DNA of 64,000 nt from assembly GCA_903825285.1 (NCBI GenBank), contig CAIJZY010000060.1, forward strand, positions 1 to 64,000. The letters are read 5' to 3'. This DNA is from an uncultured Opitutia bacterium (GTDB taxonomy: Bacteria > Verrucomicrobiota > Verrucomicrobiia > Opitutales > Opitutaceae). This document shows positions 22,427 through 30,200 of this stretch, in pieces. The position numbers and the translations under genes are program-made. Positions within the stretch are counted from its first letter, which is position 1, and every line of letters starts with the position of its first letter. The notes beneath the pieces were generated by a model, which saw nothing but the letters and a program-made list of their open reading frames with translations, did not search any database and was not told the origin of the DNA.

Positions 22427-23881
22427 ATGGCTTATGACTGGCTCAAAGGGGTCGCCGACGAGTATGACGTGATCGTCATCGGCAGCGGTCTCGGCGGATT
22501 GACCGGCGCGAACGTGCTGGCCAAGGCCGGGCACAAGGTGCTGCTGCTTGAGCACCACTACCAGTTCGGCGGACTCGCCACGTGGTTCACGCGGAAGGGC
22601 GGGCACATCTTTGACATCTCGCTGCACGGCTTCCCGGTCGGGATGATCAAGTCCTGCCGCAAGTACTGGACCAAGGAGATCGCCGACGCGATCGTGCAGC
22701 TGAAGGACATCCGCTTCATCAACCCCCAGATGGACGTCTGGACGACGTTCACGCGCGAGGACTACACGCGGGTGCTCGTGGAGCAGTTCCACCTCGACCG
22801 CGCGCACGTGGAGCAGTTCTACGATCACCTCCGGTCGATGAACTTCTACGACAACAACCCGGAGACCACCGGCGAGATGCTGGATCGGTTCTTCCCGGGC
22901 CGCGACGACGTGAAGCGCCTGCTGATGGAGCCGATCGCCTACGCGAACGGCTCGACGCTCGACGACCCGGCCATCACCTACGGCATCGTCTTCTCCAATT
23001 TCATGGGCTCCGGGGTCTACACCTTCCGCGGCGGCTCCGACCTGCTCATCGAGAAGATGGTCGCGGAGCTCAAGAAGAACGGCGTCGAGGTGCGGAAGAA
23101 GGTCATGGTGGAGCGCATCCTCGTCGAGGAGCGCGACGGCCGGAAAGTCGTGGCCGGCATCGTGGGCGCCAACGGCCGCGTCGTGCGCGCCAAGGCCGTG
23201 CTCTCCAACGCGAACATCAAGAACACCATCTTCCGCCTCGCGGGCGAGGAGAACTTCCCGGCCGACTACGCCGCGGCCGCGCGCGCCGTGCGCATCAATG
23301 CCAGCTCCTGCCAGGTCTACCTCGGCATCCGCCAGGGCGAGACCCTCCCGCACATCGGCGACCTCGTGTTCACCTCGGAAAACCCGCACTTCAGCAGCGA
23401 GGAGCTCACCGACTTCCACACCACCAGCCGCACGTTCTCGGTGTACTACCCCGAGACGCGTCCGGGCTCGGGCCGGTACACGGTCGTGGTCTCGCTGAAC
23501 GGCAAGTATGGCGACTGGCAGGGTCTGGACGAGGCCGCATACGAGCGGGAGAAGGCCCGGCTGGTGGAGGAGTCCATCGCCGCCCTCGAGCGCTACATCC
23601 CCGGCGTGCGCGCCAAGATCGACTGGTCCGAGGCCGCCACGCCGCGCACCATCGAGCGCTACACCACGCATCAGGGCGGAACCTCGTTCGGCACGAAGTT
23701 CGAGGGTCTCAAGGTCTCCATGGACCTGCCCGAGAAGCTCCCCGGCCTCTTCCACGCGGGCTCCGTGGGGATCATCATGTCAGGCTGGCTCGGGACCATC
23801 AATTATGGCGTGATCACCGCCAACAAGGTCGACCAGTATCTCTTCAACTCGCGTCCGCAACCCGCCGCCACCCCCGCATGA
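22427..23881 (+). CDS. second FAD-dependent oxidoreductase, phytoene desaturase/isomerase-like
   Basis: 484 residues. The FAD motif is [21 protein letters not shown] followed by [11 protein letters not shown]. The C-terminus has [22 protein letters not shown]. It is distinct in sequence from the flavoprotein at 19571, so the pair did not arise by recent duplication. Its stop overlaps the dehydratase start by 4 bp (ATGA), which indicates translational coupling and ties it to acyl-chain chemistry. Desaturation, isomerisation or saturation of a polyene or acyl chain are possible. Confidence 0.82.
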   Translation: MAYDWLKGVADEYDVIVIGSGLGGLTGANVLAKAGHKVLLLEHHYQFGGLATWFTRKGGHIFDISLHGFPVGMIKSCRKYWTKEIADAIVQLKDIRFINPQMDVWTTFTREDYTRVLVEQFHLDRAHVEQFYDHLRSMNFYDNNPETTGEMLDRFFPGRDDVKRLLMEPIAYANGSTLDDPAITYGIVFSNFMGSGVYTFRGGSDLLIEKMVAELKKNGVEVRKKVMVERILVEERDGRKVVAGIVGANGRVVRAKAVLSNANIKNTIFRLAGEENFPADYAAAARAVRINASSCQVYLGIRQGETLPHIGDLVFTSENPHFSSEELTDFHTTSRTFSVYYPETRPGSGRYTVVVSLNGKYGDWQGLDEAAYEREKARLVEESIAALERYIPGVRAKIDWSEAATPRTIERYTTHQGGTSFGTKFEGLKVSMDLPEKLPGLFHAGSVGIIMSGWLGTINYGVITANKVDQYLFNSRPQPAATPA

Positions 23882-24330
23882 GCGCCAGCCCCACGGTCCT
23901 CCAACTCATCCCGCACCGTCCGCCGTTCCTCTTTGTGGACGAGATCGTGTCCGAGGGCGCCGACACGCTCGTGGCCAAGCGCACGTTCCATGCGGAGGAG
24001 GATTTCTACAAGGGGCACTACCCGCACGCCCCGATCACGCCCGGCGTGCTGCTGTGCGAGGCGGTGTTCCAGACGGGCGCGCTGCTGATGGCGCGCACCA
24101 TGACCGGGCAGGGGACCGCCGGCGGCGTGCCGCTCCTCGCCAAGATCAGCGACGTGCGCTTCCGGAATCCCGTGTTCCCGGGCGAGACAATCATCATCGA
24201 GGTCAGGAAAAAGGAGTCGCTCGGCGGCTTCACCATGATGAGCGGGAGCGTGAAGAGCGGCGAGAAACGCGTGCTCACGGTGGAGTTCGCGGTTGCCTGG
24301 AAAACCCCGGAGGGAGCGCCGGCATCGTGA
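23878..24330 (+). CDS. 3-hydroxyacyl-ACP dehydratase, FabZ-like
   Basis: 150 residues with a hot-dog fold. His47 in YKGHYPHAP and Glu61 in GVLLCEAV match the His/Glu catalytic pair of FabZ, with the usual 14-residue spacing. It removes water from 3-hydroxyacyl-ACP. It overlaps both the flavoprotein stop and the enoyl reductase start by 4 bp. A cluster-specific ketoreductase (FabG) is not present in the window. Confidence 0.9.
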   Translation: MSASPTVLQLIPHRPPFLFVDEIVSEGADTLVAKRTFHAEEDFYKGHYPHAPITPGVLLCEAVFQTGALLMARTMTGQGTAGGVPLLAKISDVRFRNPVFPGETIIIEVRKKESLGGFTMMSGSVKSGEKRVLTVEFAVAWKTPEGAPAS

Positions 24331-25166
24331 GCGACTTCCTCCAGCTGTCCGGCCAGACCTTCCTCGTGTTCGGCGTCGCCAACCGGAAGAGCGTGGCGTG
24401 GTTTGTGGCGAAGTCCCTCGAGGAGCAGGGCGCCCGCGTGCTCTACAGTGTGCGCTCGGAGGCGCGGCGGAAATCCCTCGAGGCCCAGCTCGCGGGCAAG
24501 CCCGTCTTCCTCTGCGACGTCGAGCTGCCCGGCGCCGTCGAGCGGCTGGCGGCCGAGGTGGCCGCGGCCGGCCACACCGAGCTGCACGGCATCGTGCACT
24601 CGATCGCCTTCGCGAACTACAGCGAGGGCTTCCAGCCGTTCCACGAGACCAAGCGCGCCGACTTCCTCCAGGCCACCGGCGTCTCGGCCTTCTCGCTCGT
24701 GGAGATCGCCCGCGCCTTCAAGCCGCAGCTCGCGCGCCAGGCGTCCGTGGTGACCATCGGCATCTCCTCGCTCCAGGTCACGCCCGACAACTACGGCTAC
24801 ATGGGCCCGATCAAGGCCGCGCTCGAGTCCTGCGTGCGCTTCCTCGCCAAGTCCTTCAGCGCCGACACGGCCGTGCGCTTCAATGCCGTCGGCGCCGGCC
24901 CGCTCAAGACCAGCGCGTCGGCCGGCATCCCGGGCTACCTCGAAAGCTATCTCTACGCGGAGAAGCTCACGTTCCGGAAGAAGAACCTCGAGACCCAGGA
25001 GGTCGCGAACGCCGTGCTGTTCCTGCTCAGCGCGCGCAGCAGCGGCATCAACGGCACCACGCTGGTTGTGGACGCCGGCCTTGGCTCGAACTACTTCGAC
25101 GCGGAGATCATCCGGCTGGCCATGCGGACGCCGGTTCCGCCGGCGCCCACGCCAAAGGCCACATGA
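24327..25166 (+). CDS. enoyl-ACP reductase, FabI-like
   Basis: 279 residues with a GTG start overlapping the dehydratase stop (GTGA). It is an SDR with the FabI-type nucleotide motif FGVANRKSVAW and the catalytic pair Tyr156/Lys163 in NYGYMGPIK, the same residue numbers as in E. coli FabI. GPLKTSASAGIPG follows, as in FabI. It reduces the 2-enoyl bond of ACP-bound chains with NAD(P)H. The ORF track shows it only as part of a longer ORF starting at 24054. Confidence 0.9.
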   Translation: MSDFLQLSGQTFLVFGVANRKSVAWFVAKSLEEQGARVLYSVRSEARRKSLEAQLAGKPVFLCDVELPGAVERLAAEVAAAGHTELHGIVHSIAFANYSEGFQPFHETKRADFLQATGVSAFSLVEIARAFKPQLARQASVVTIGISSLQVTPDNYGYMGPIKAALESCVRFLAKSFSADTAVRFNAVGAGPLKTSASAGIPGYLESYLYAEKLTFRKKNLETQEVANAVLFLLSARSSGINGTTLVVDAGLGSNYFDAEIIRLAMRTPVPPAPTPKAT

Positions 25167-25221
25167 GCAAACGCCAAACCGGCCGAACCCACGGATGCGT
25201 TGGGCGGGGAAATCCTGGCCG

Positions 25222-26256
25222 ATGAAATTTGAGCACGTGTGCATCGAGTCGCTGGCGGTCGCGCTGCCCGAGGAGGTCTGGACTTCCGCGCAGATCGAGG
25301 ATCGGCTGCGCCCGCTGTACGAGCGCCTGAAGCTGCCCGAGGGCCGGCTGGAGCTCATGACCGGCATCCGCCAGCGGCGGATGTGGCCGGCGGGCACGCG
25401 ACCCTCCGACGCCAGCGCCGCCGCCGGCAAGGCGGTCCTCGCCAAGTCAGGCCTGGCGGCATCCCAGGTCGAGCTGTTCATCCACGCCGCCGTCAGCCGC
25501 GACATGCTGGAGCCCGCCACGGCGTCGTTCGCGCACCGCAAGATCGGGCTGCCCGGCACCGCGCAGATCTTCGATGTCTCCAACGCCTGCCTCGGCTTCC
25601 TCAATTCCCTCACCGTGGCCGCCGGCCTGATCGAGTCGGGCCAGATCCGCTGCGCGCTCGTCGTGGCCGGCGAGAACGGCCGACCGCTAGTCGAGCAGAC
25701 CCTGGCCACGCTGCTCGAGCGCCCGCTGAACCGGAACGAGATCAAGCCGTACTTCGCCAACCTCACCATCGGCTCCGGCGCGGTGGCGGCGGTGGTCTGC
25801 CACGACTCGCTCGTGCGCGGCCGCGCCCACCGGCTGCTCGGCGGTTTCGCCCGCGCGGCCACCCAGCACAGCGAGCTCTGCCAGGGCGACACCCACGGGG
25901 CCGACGCGCTGGCGATGCAGACCGACTCCGAGTCGCTCCTCGTGGCGGGCGTGGCGCTCGCGCAGGAGACCTGGCGGGAATTCATCGGCCCGAACGGCTG
26001 GCCCGGTGCCGGCTTCGACCGCTTCATCTGCCACCAGGTCGGCAGCACGCACCGGCGCAAGCTCTACGAGCAGCTCGGGCTGGACCTCGCAAAGGACTTC
26101 TCAACCTTCGAGACGCTGGGCAACACCGGCTCCGTGGCGCTGCCCGCGACGCTCGCCGCCGCGATCGACGCCGGAGCCGTGCGCGAGGGGAGCCGCGTCG
26201 GATTGCTCGGCATCGGCAGCGGGCTCAACTGCCTCATGCTCGCCCTCGAATGGTGA
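25222..26256 (+). CDS. OleA-like thiolase-fold condensing enzyme
   Basis: 344 residues of the KAS III/OleA group. The active-site residues are Cys123 (DVSNACLGF), His271 (ICHQV) and Asn301 (LGNTGSV). Glu97 in SRDMLEPATAS lies 26 residues before the Cys, the position of the OleA-specific Glu117 relative to Cys143 in Xanthomonas OleA. The C-terminus LLGIGSGLNCLM is also OleA-like. OleA joins two acyl-CoAs head to head to a 2-alkyl-3-ketoacid. The next gene is OleB-like, which supports this call over FabH. The true donor (CoA or ACP) is unknown. Confidence 0.82.
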   Translation: MKFEHVCIESLAVALPEEVWTSAQIEDRLRPLYERLKLPEGRLELMTGIRQRRMWPAGTRPSDASAAAGKAVLAKSGLAASQVELFIHAAVSRDMLEPATASFAHRKIGLPGTAQIFDVSNACLGFLNSLTVAAGLIESGQIRCALVVAGENGRPLVEQTLATLLERPLNRNEIKPYFANLTIGSGAVAAVVCHDSLVRGRAHRLLGGFARAATQHSELCQGDTHGADALAMQTDSESLLVAGVALAQETWREFIGPNGWPGAGFDRFICHQVGSTHRRKLYEQLGLDLAKDFSTFETLGNTGSVALPATLAAAIDAGAVREGSRVGLLGIGSGLNCLMLALEW

Positions 26257-27143
26257 CCGCTGTCCAGCTCCCCGCGGACCTGGCCCGCGAGTATCCGTTT
26301 ACGCCGCAGGCATTCGTGACGCCGCGCGGCGCCCGGATGAGCTACCTCGACGAGGGTCCGCGGTCTGACGAGGCCGTGCTCCTGCTGCACGGCAACCCGA
26401 CCTGGTCGTTTTATTACCGGATTCTGGTGCGAGAACTGGCCCCGAAACTTCGCTGCATCGCCCCCGACCACATCGGCATGGGGCTCTCGGACCAGCCCGA
26501 GGACTACGATTACACGCTCGGCACGCGCATCGCCGACATCGAGGCGCTGGTCGCGTCGCTGGGCCTGCGCCGCATCCACCTCGTGGTGCACGACTGGGGC
26601 GGGGCGATCGGCTTCGGCTTCGCGGCGCGGCATCCCGAGATGATCGGCCGGATCGTCGTGCTGAACACCGCGGCCTTCGCCTCGCCACGCATTCCTTTTC
26701 GCATCGCGCTATGCCGGCTGCCCGGGATCGGGCCGCTGCTGGTGCGCGGGCTCAATGGCTTCGCGTGGCCCGCGACTTGGATGGCGATGCACCGCCGGAG
26801 GCTCACGTCGGCGCAGAAGCGCGGCTACCTGCTGCCGTACGGGTCATGGCAGGCGCGCATCGCGGTGAGCGCGTTTGTCCGCGACATCCCGCTGGCGCCA
26901 TCGCATGTGAGCTGGGCGCCGCTGGCCGAGACCGCCGCCGCGCTGGGAAAATTTCGGGACCGGTCGATGCTGATCGTGTGGGGTGGGCGGGACTTCTGCT
27001 TTGACGACACCTTCCTCGCGCGCTGGCGCGAGCTGTTCCCCGCCGCCAACTGCGTCCGCCTGGACGACGCGGGGCACTACGTGCTCGAGGACGCCGCGGA
27101 GGAAGTGATTCCGCTCATTCGCGACCACCTGCTTGCGCAGTAG
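26250..27143 (+). CDS. OleB-like alpha/beta hydrolase (haloalkane dehalogenase type)
   Basis: 297 residues. HGNPTWSFYYR (Asn49), nucleophile Asp115 with Trp116 in VVHDWGGAIG, Asp248 in WGGRDFCF and His276 in DAGHYVLED are the dehalogenase/OleB triad and pocket residues. OleB is known to decarboxylate beta-lactones to olefins. The ATG at 26250 overlaps the end of the OleA-like gene by 7 bp, so the two are coupled. OleC and OleD genes do not follow; the cluster ends at a family A repeat and the convergent malQ gene. Confidence 0.8.
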   Translation: MVTAVQLPADLAREYPFTPQAFVTPRGARMSYLDEGPRSDEAVLLLHGNPTWSFYYRILVRELAPKLRCIAPDHIGMGLSDQPEDYDYTLGTRIADIEALVASLGLRRIHLVVHDWGGAIGFGFAARHPEMIGRIVVLNTAAFASPRIPFRIALCRLPGIGPLLVRGLNGFAWPATWMAMHRRRLTSAQKRGYLLPYGSWQARIAVSAFVRDIPLAPSHVSWAPLAETAAALGKFRDRSMLIVWGGRDFCFDDTFLARWRELFPAANCVRLDDAGHYVLEDAAEEVIPLIRDHLLAQ

Positions 27144-27146
27144 GTG

Positions 27147-27299
27147 TGTAGGGCGGGGTCGCCGACCCCGCCAATTGGGCCTTGGCCCGATTCTGAAGTC
27201 GGCGTAATGCCGACAAACTCGCGGTGATTCGTTTCTATTTCCAGCAAGCGCAGGGCGCTGGTTATTCCGAGCAAGGCGGGGTCAGCGACCCCGCCTTGC
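27147..27299. repeat. composite palindromic repeat, family A (copy 2)
   Basis: It has the same left arm (TGTAGGGCGGGGTC..., GCC loop) and right arm (AGC loop) as at 4200, but the arms are about 100 bp apart here. The right arm extends to a 13-bp stem (GCAAGGCGGGGTC). It fills the convergent oleB-like/malQ gap. Confidence 0.85.
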
Positions 27300-27309
27300 A
27301 ATTACTTGG

Positions 27310-28833
27310 CTATCGGCGATACAGCTCGGCGAGCTCGAGCAGGTATTTCGCGGCGTTGCGCTGCAGCGTGGCGAGGTCATCGGCGCGGTAGCGCCAGGAC
27401 CAGTTGCACTGTGGCTCGCCCGGGGTGTTGAAGCGGGCGCTGGAACCGAGCCCGAGCAGGTCCGGCAGGGGAACGACCGCAAGCGCGCAGACGGAGGCGT
27501 AGGCGGAGCGCAGGAAGTCCCAGTGGATGTCCTGGCCGCTCACGCGGAGGTAGCGGCGCACGTGGTCGCGGGTCTTTTCCGCGGCGGCGGCATACCAGCC
27601 GATCGTCGTGTCGTTGTCGTGGGTGCCGGGGTACACCACGCAGTTCGCGCGCTGGTTGTGCGGCAGATAAAAGTTGTCCGACTCGCCGCCAAACGCGAAC
27701 TGCAGCACCGCCATGCCCGGCAGGCCGGTGGCGTCGCGGAGCGCCAGCACCTCGGGGGTGAGGGTGCCCAGATCCTCGGCGATGAGGCGCGCGTCGGGCA
27801 GCGCGGCGTGGACGGCGCGGAAAAAGTCTAGCCCTGGTCCGTGCACCCAGCGGCCGGGTCGGGCGGTGGTCGACCCAGCCGGAATGGACCAGTAGGATTC
27901 AAAACCGCGGAAATGGTCGATGCGCACGACGTCAAAGAGCGTGAAATTCGCCCGCAGCCGGGCGAGCCACCAGGCGTAGCCGGTCTTGGCGTGAGCCGGC
28001 CAGTCGTAGAGCGGGTTGCCCCAGAGCTGGCCGTCGGCGGAGAAATAGTCCGGCGGACAACCGGCGACGGCGATCGGTCGGGAAGTCTTGGAATCGAGCT
28101 GGAAGAGCGCCGGGTTGGCCCAGACATCGGCGCTGTCCAAGGCGGCGAAGATGGGCGCGTCGCCGATGATGGAGATCTCGCGCTTGGCGGCTTCGGCCCG
28201 GATCAGGGCCCATTGGCCGAAAAAGAGGTATTGGATGAACTCGTAGGCCTCGATGCGCTCGGCGAGCTGCTTGGGCAGGGATGATTTCCGGGCCGCAGCG
28301 GGCGTCCGGGCCGCGGCGGGCCATTCCCACCAGGGCTGGCCACCGAAATGACCCTTCAGGGCGGAGAACAGGGCGTAATCGGGCAACCAGGCCGCGTGCT
28401 GGCGCCGGAACTCGGCAAAGTCGCCGTAGGGCGCCTGGCGACGTCCGCCGGCCACGAACTGCGCATGCGCCCGGAACAGGGCGGGCCACTTGACCTGATA
28501 AAGCTGACCGAAATCCACGCGGTCCGCCGGCAGCGCCTTCAGCGCTGCAACATCCGCCGCAGTAAGCAAACCCGCGCTCACCAGCGCCGCGACATCAATC
28601 AGGTAGGGATTTCCCGCGAACGCGGAGAAACATTGATAGGGTGAATCGCCGTATCCCGTCGGTCCGAGCGGGCAGATCTGCCAAGATTTGAATCCTGCCG
28701 CGGCCAGAAACTCCAGGAAGGCGACCGCATTCTCGTCCAACGAACCAACCCCAAAGCCGCCGGGGAGCGAGGTCGGGTGCAGCAGCACACCCGCATGGCG
28801 ATCCCTCAACCATGAATAGAGCGGCTCAGTCAT
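27310..28833 (-). CDS. malQ: 4-alpha-glucanotransferase
   Basis: 507 residues of GH77 (amylomaltase). Visible motifs are RHAGVLLHPTSLPG and GYGDSPYQCFSAFAGNPYLI near the start, nucleophile Asp in VRIDHFRGFESYW, acid Glu in IAEDLGTL, and THDNDTTIGW. It transfers maltodextrin segments between glucans in maltose or glycogen metabolism. The ATG at 28833 is preferred to the TTG at 28839. A TATATTATG box lies about 20 bp upstream on the minus strand, possibly its -10 element. Confidence 0.94.
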   Translation of the reverse strand: MTEPLYSWLRDRHAGVLLHPTSLPGGFGVGSLDENAVAFLEFLAAAGFKSWQICPLGPTGYGDSPYQCFSAFAGNPYLIDVAALVSAGLLTAADVAALKALPADRVDFGQLYQVKWPALFRAHAQFVAGGRRQAPYGDFAEFRRQHAAWLPDYALFSALKGHFGGQPWWEWPAAARTPAAARKSSLPKQLAERIEAYEFIQYLFFGQWALIRAEAAKREISIIGDAPIFAALDSADVWANPALFQLDSKTSRPIAVAGCPPDYFSADGQLWGNPLYDWPAHAKTGYAWWLARLRANFTLFDVVRIDHFRGFESYWSIPAGSTTARPGRWVHGPGLDFFRAVHAALPDARLIAEDLGTLTPEVLALRDATGLPGMAVLQFAFGGESDNFYLPHNQRANCVVYPGTHDNDTTIGWYAAAAEKTRDHVRRYLRVSGQDIHWDFLRSAYASVCALAVVPLPDLLGLGSSARFNTPGEPQCNWSWRYRADDLATLQRNAAKYLLELAELYRR

Positions 28834-28886
28834 GCACAAAACAACTTAACATAATATACATTGTGCGTGGTTTACCTATGGGAAAG

Positions 28887-30191
28887 CTACCGGGCAGGAC
28901 CCCAATGTCGGCTTAGGGGGTAATAGATGAACAAGGGCCGGCCCATGACCTCGCTGGCCGGGACAAAACCCCAGTAACGGCTATCCATGCTGTAGCCGGA
29001 ATTGTCTCCCATGGCGAAGAAGGAGTTGGGCGGGACCACCACGGATTCATCGGCAGTAAGCAGATAGTGGGCGCCGTTGTCGGCCGGACCGACATAATAG
29101 CCGCGATAGACCCCTTCGCGGCGGGCGTTCTTCTCAAAAGCGGAGGCGCCGGTGATCGGACGGCCGTTGCGGTAGATCATGGGCTCCCGGATCTGGAGCG
29201 TGTCGCCGGGCAGTCCGACCAGCCGCTTCACGAAATACTGGTCGGAACCGATCAGCGGGATGTTGCGGGTCGCGAAGACGAATCCCTGCCCTACTTCCGG
29301 CCGGACGAAATTGTAGCTGAGCCGGTCCACGAAGAGCTGGTCGCCGGTCAGTTCATCAAAGGAGAGCATGCGATCGCCGGCCTTCACCATGCGGCCGGTC
29401 CGGATGCAGTAGGTCGGCACGCCATTGACCAGGCGGGTCTCGTAGGCGCCGCTGCGCATCTTTTCCTGCAGCCGGGACGAGAATTCGCGGATGTTCTTGC
29501 TGTTGGTGCCGCCAAAGAAGGCCTCGGAGATCACCCAGTCGAAATCGAAGTCCAGCGGGAGCTGCACCGTGACCGGCTTTTCGTCCACGAAGAGCGTGTA
29601 TTCGCGCAGCTGGGTCGGGAAAATGATCCACGTGCGGCCGGGGACCAAGTGCGAATGCACAAGTCCTCGGTTCTCGGTGCCGCCGCCGATGGGCACGATG
29701 ATCTCGCCATCAACCGGGGCGTCGAGGCGGTGCGGCCAGGCGCCGAACGCGATGGCCCGCGCGACCACGGACACCGGGCCGGGCTCGTCGGCCGGATGCG
29801 CGAAAATCTCAGGTGTCATGCCGTTGTACGTCGGCCACATGGAGTTCGTCGGGATCTTGAACGGCTGCACGAAGAACGTGCGGAGGCCGATGATCACGAT
29901 CGCCGCGACCAGGAGGAACTCGACGTTCTCGACCAGCGCGGTCTTCGGGTAGATCGAGCCGCCGGTGCGGCGGAGCACTTCCTCCAGTGCCTCGATGCTC
30001 AGCTTGAGCTGCGCGGTCTCGGCCTTCGCCTTGAGGCGCTGCCGGAGCGCATCCGTCCGCTGCTGCAGCTCGGCGCCCTCCTTGGCCGTGATGACGTCGC
30101 GGCGGAAGTGCCAGACCTTCTCCGCGACCTCGAGCCAGTTGGCCGCGTTTTCGCGCATCTTGGTCGCTTGTGAGTCGAACAGGCCGAACAT
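28887..30191 (-). CDS. lepB: signal peptidase I, long form
   Basis: 434 residues, far longer than most type I signal peptidases. The N-terminal 85 residues are charged and probably helical; one membrane segment (about 90-108) follows. Catalytic Ser117 is in IPTNSMWP and the general-base Lys322 in QYFVKRLVGLPGD, so about 205 residues separate them against 55 in E. coli. MGDNSGYSMDSRYWGFV and a C-terminal YYPLSRHWG complete the family motifs. It cleaves signal peptides at the inner membrane. It lies 9 bp behind lepA, the same order as the E. coli lepA-lepB operon. Confidence 0.9.
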   Translation of the reverse strand: MFGLFDSQATKMRENAANWLEVAEKVWHFRRDVITAKEGAELQQRTDALRQRLKAKAETAQLKLSIEALEEVLRRTGGSIYPKTALVENVEFLLVAAIVIIGLRTFFVQPFKIPTNSMWPTYNGMTPEIFAHPADEPGPVSVVARAIAFGAWPHRLDAPVDGEIIVPIGGGTENRGLVHSHLVPGRTWIIFPTQLREYTLFVDEKPVTVQLPLDFDFDWVISEAFFGGTNSKNIREFSSRLQEKMRSGAYETRLVNGVPTYCIRTGRMVKAGDRMLSFDELTGDQLFVDRLSYNFVRPEVGQGFVFATRNIPLIGSDQYFVKRLVGLPGDTLQIREPMIYRNGRPITGASAFEKNARREGVYRGYYVGPADNGAHYLLTADESVVVPPNSFFAMGDNSGYSMDSRYWGFVPASEVMGRPLFIYYPLSRHWGPAR

Positions 30192-30200
30192 GGGAGAAAA

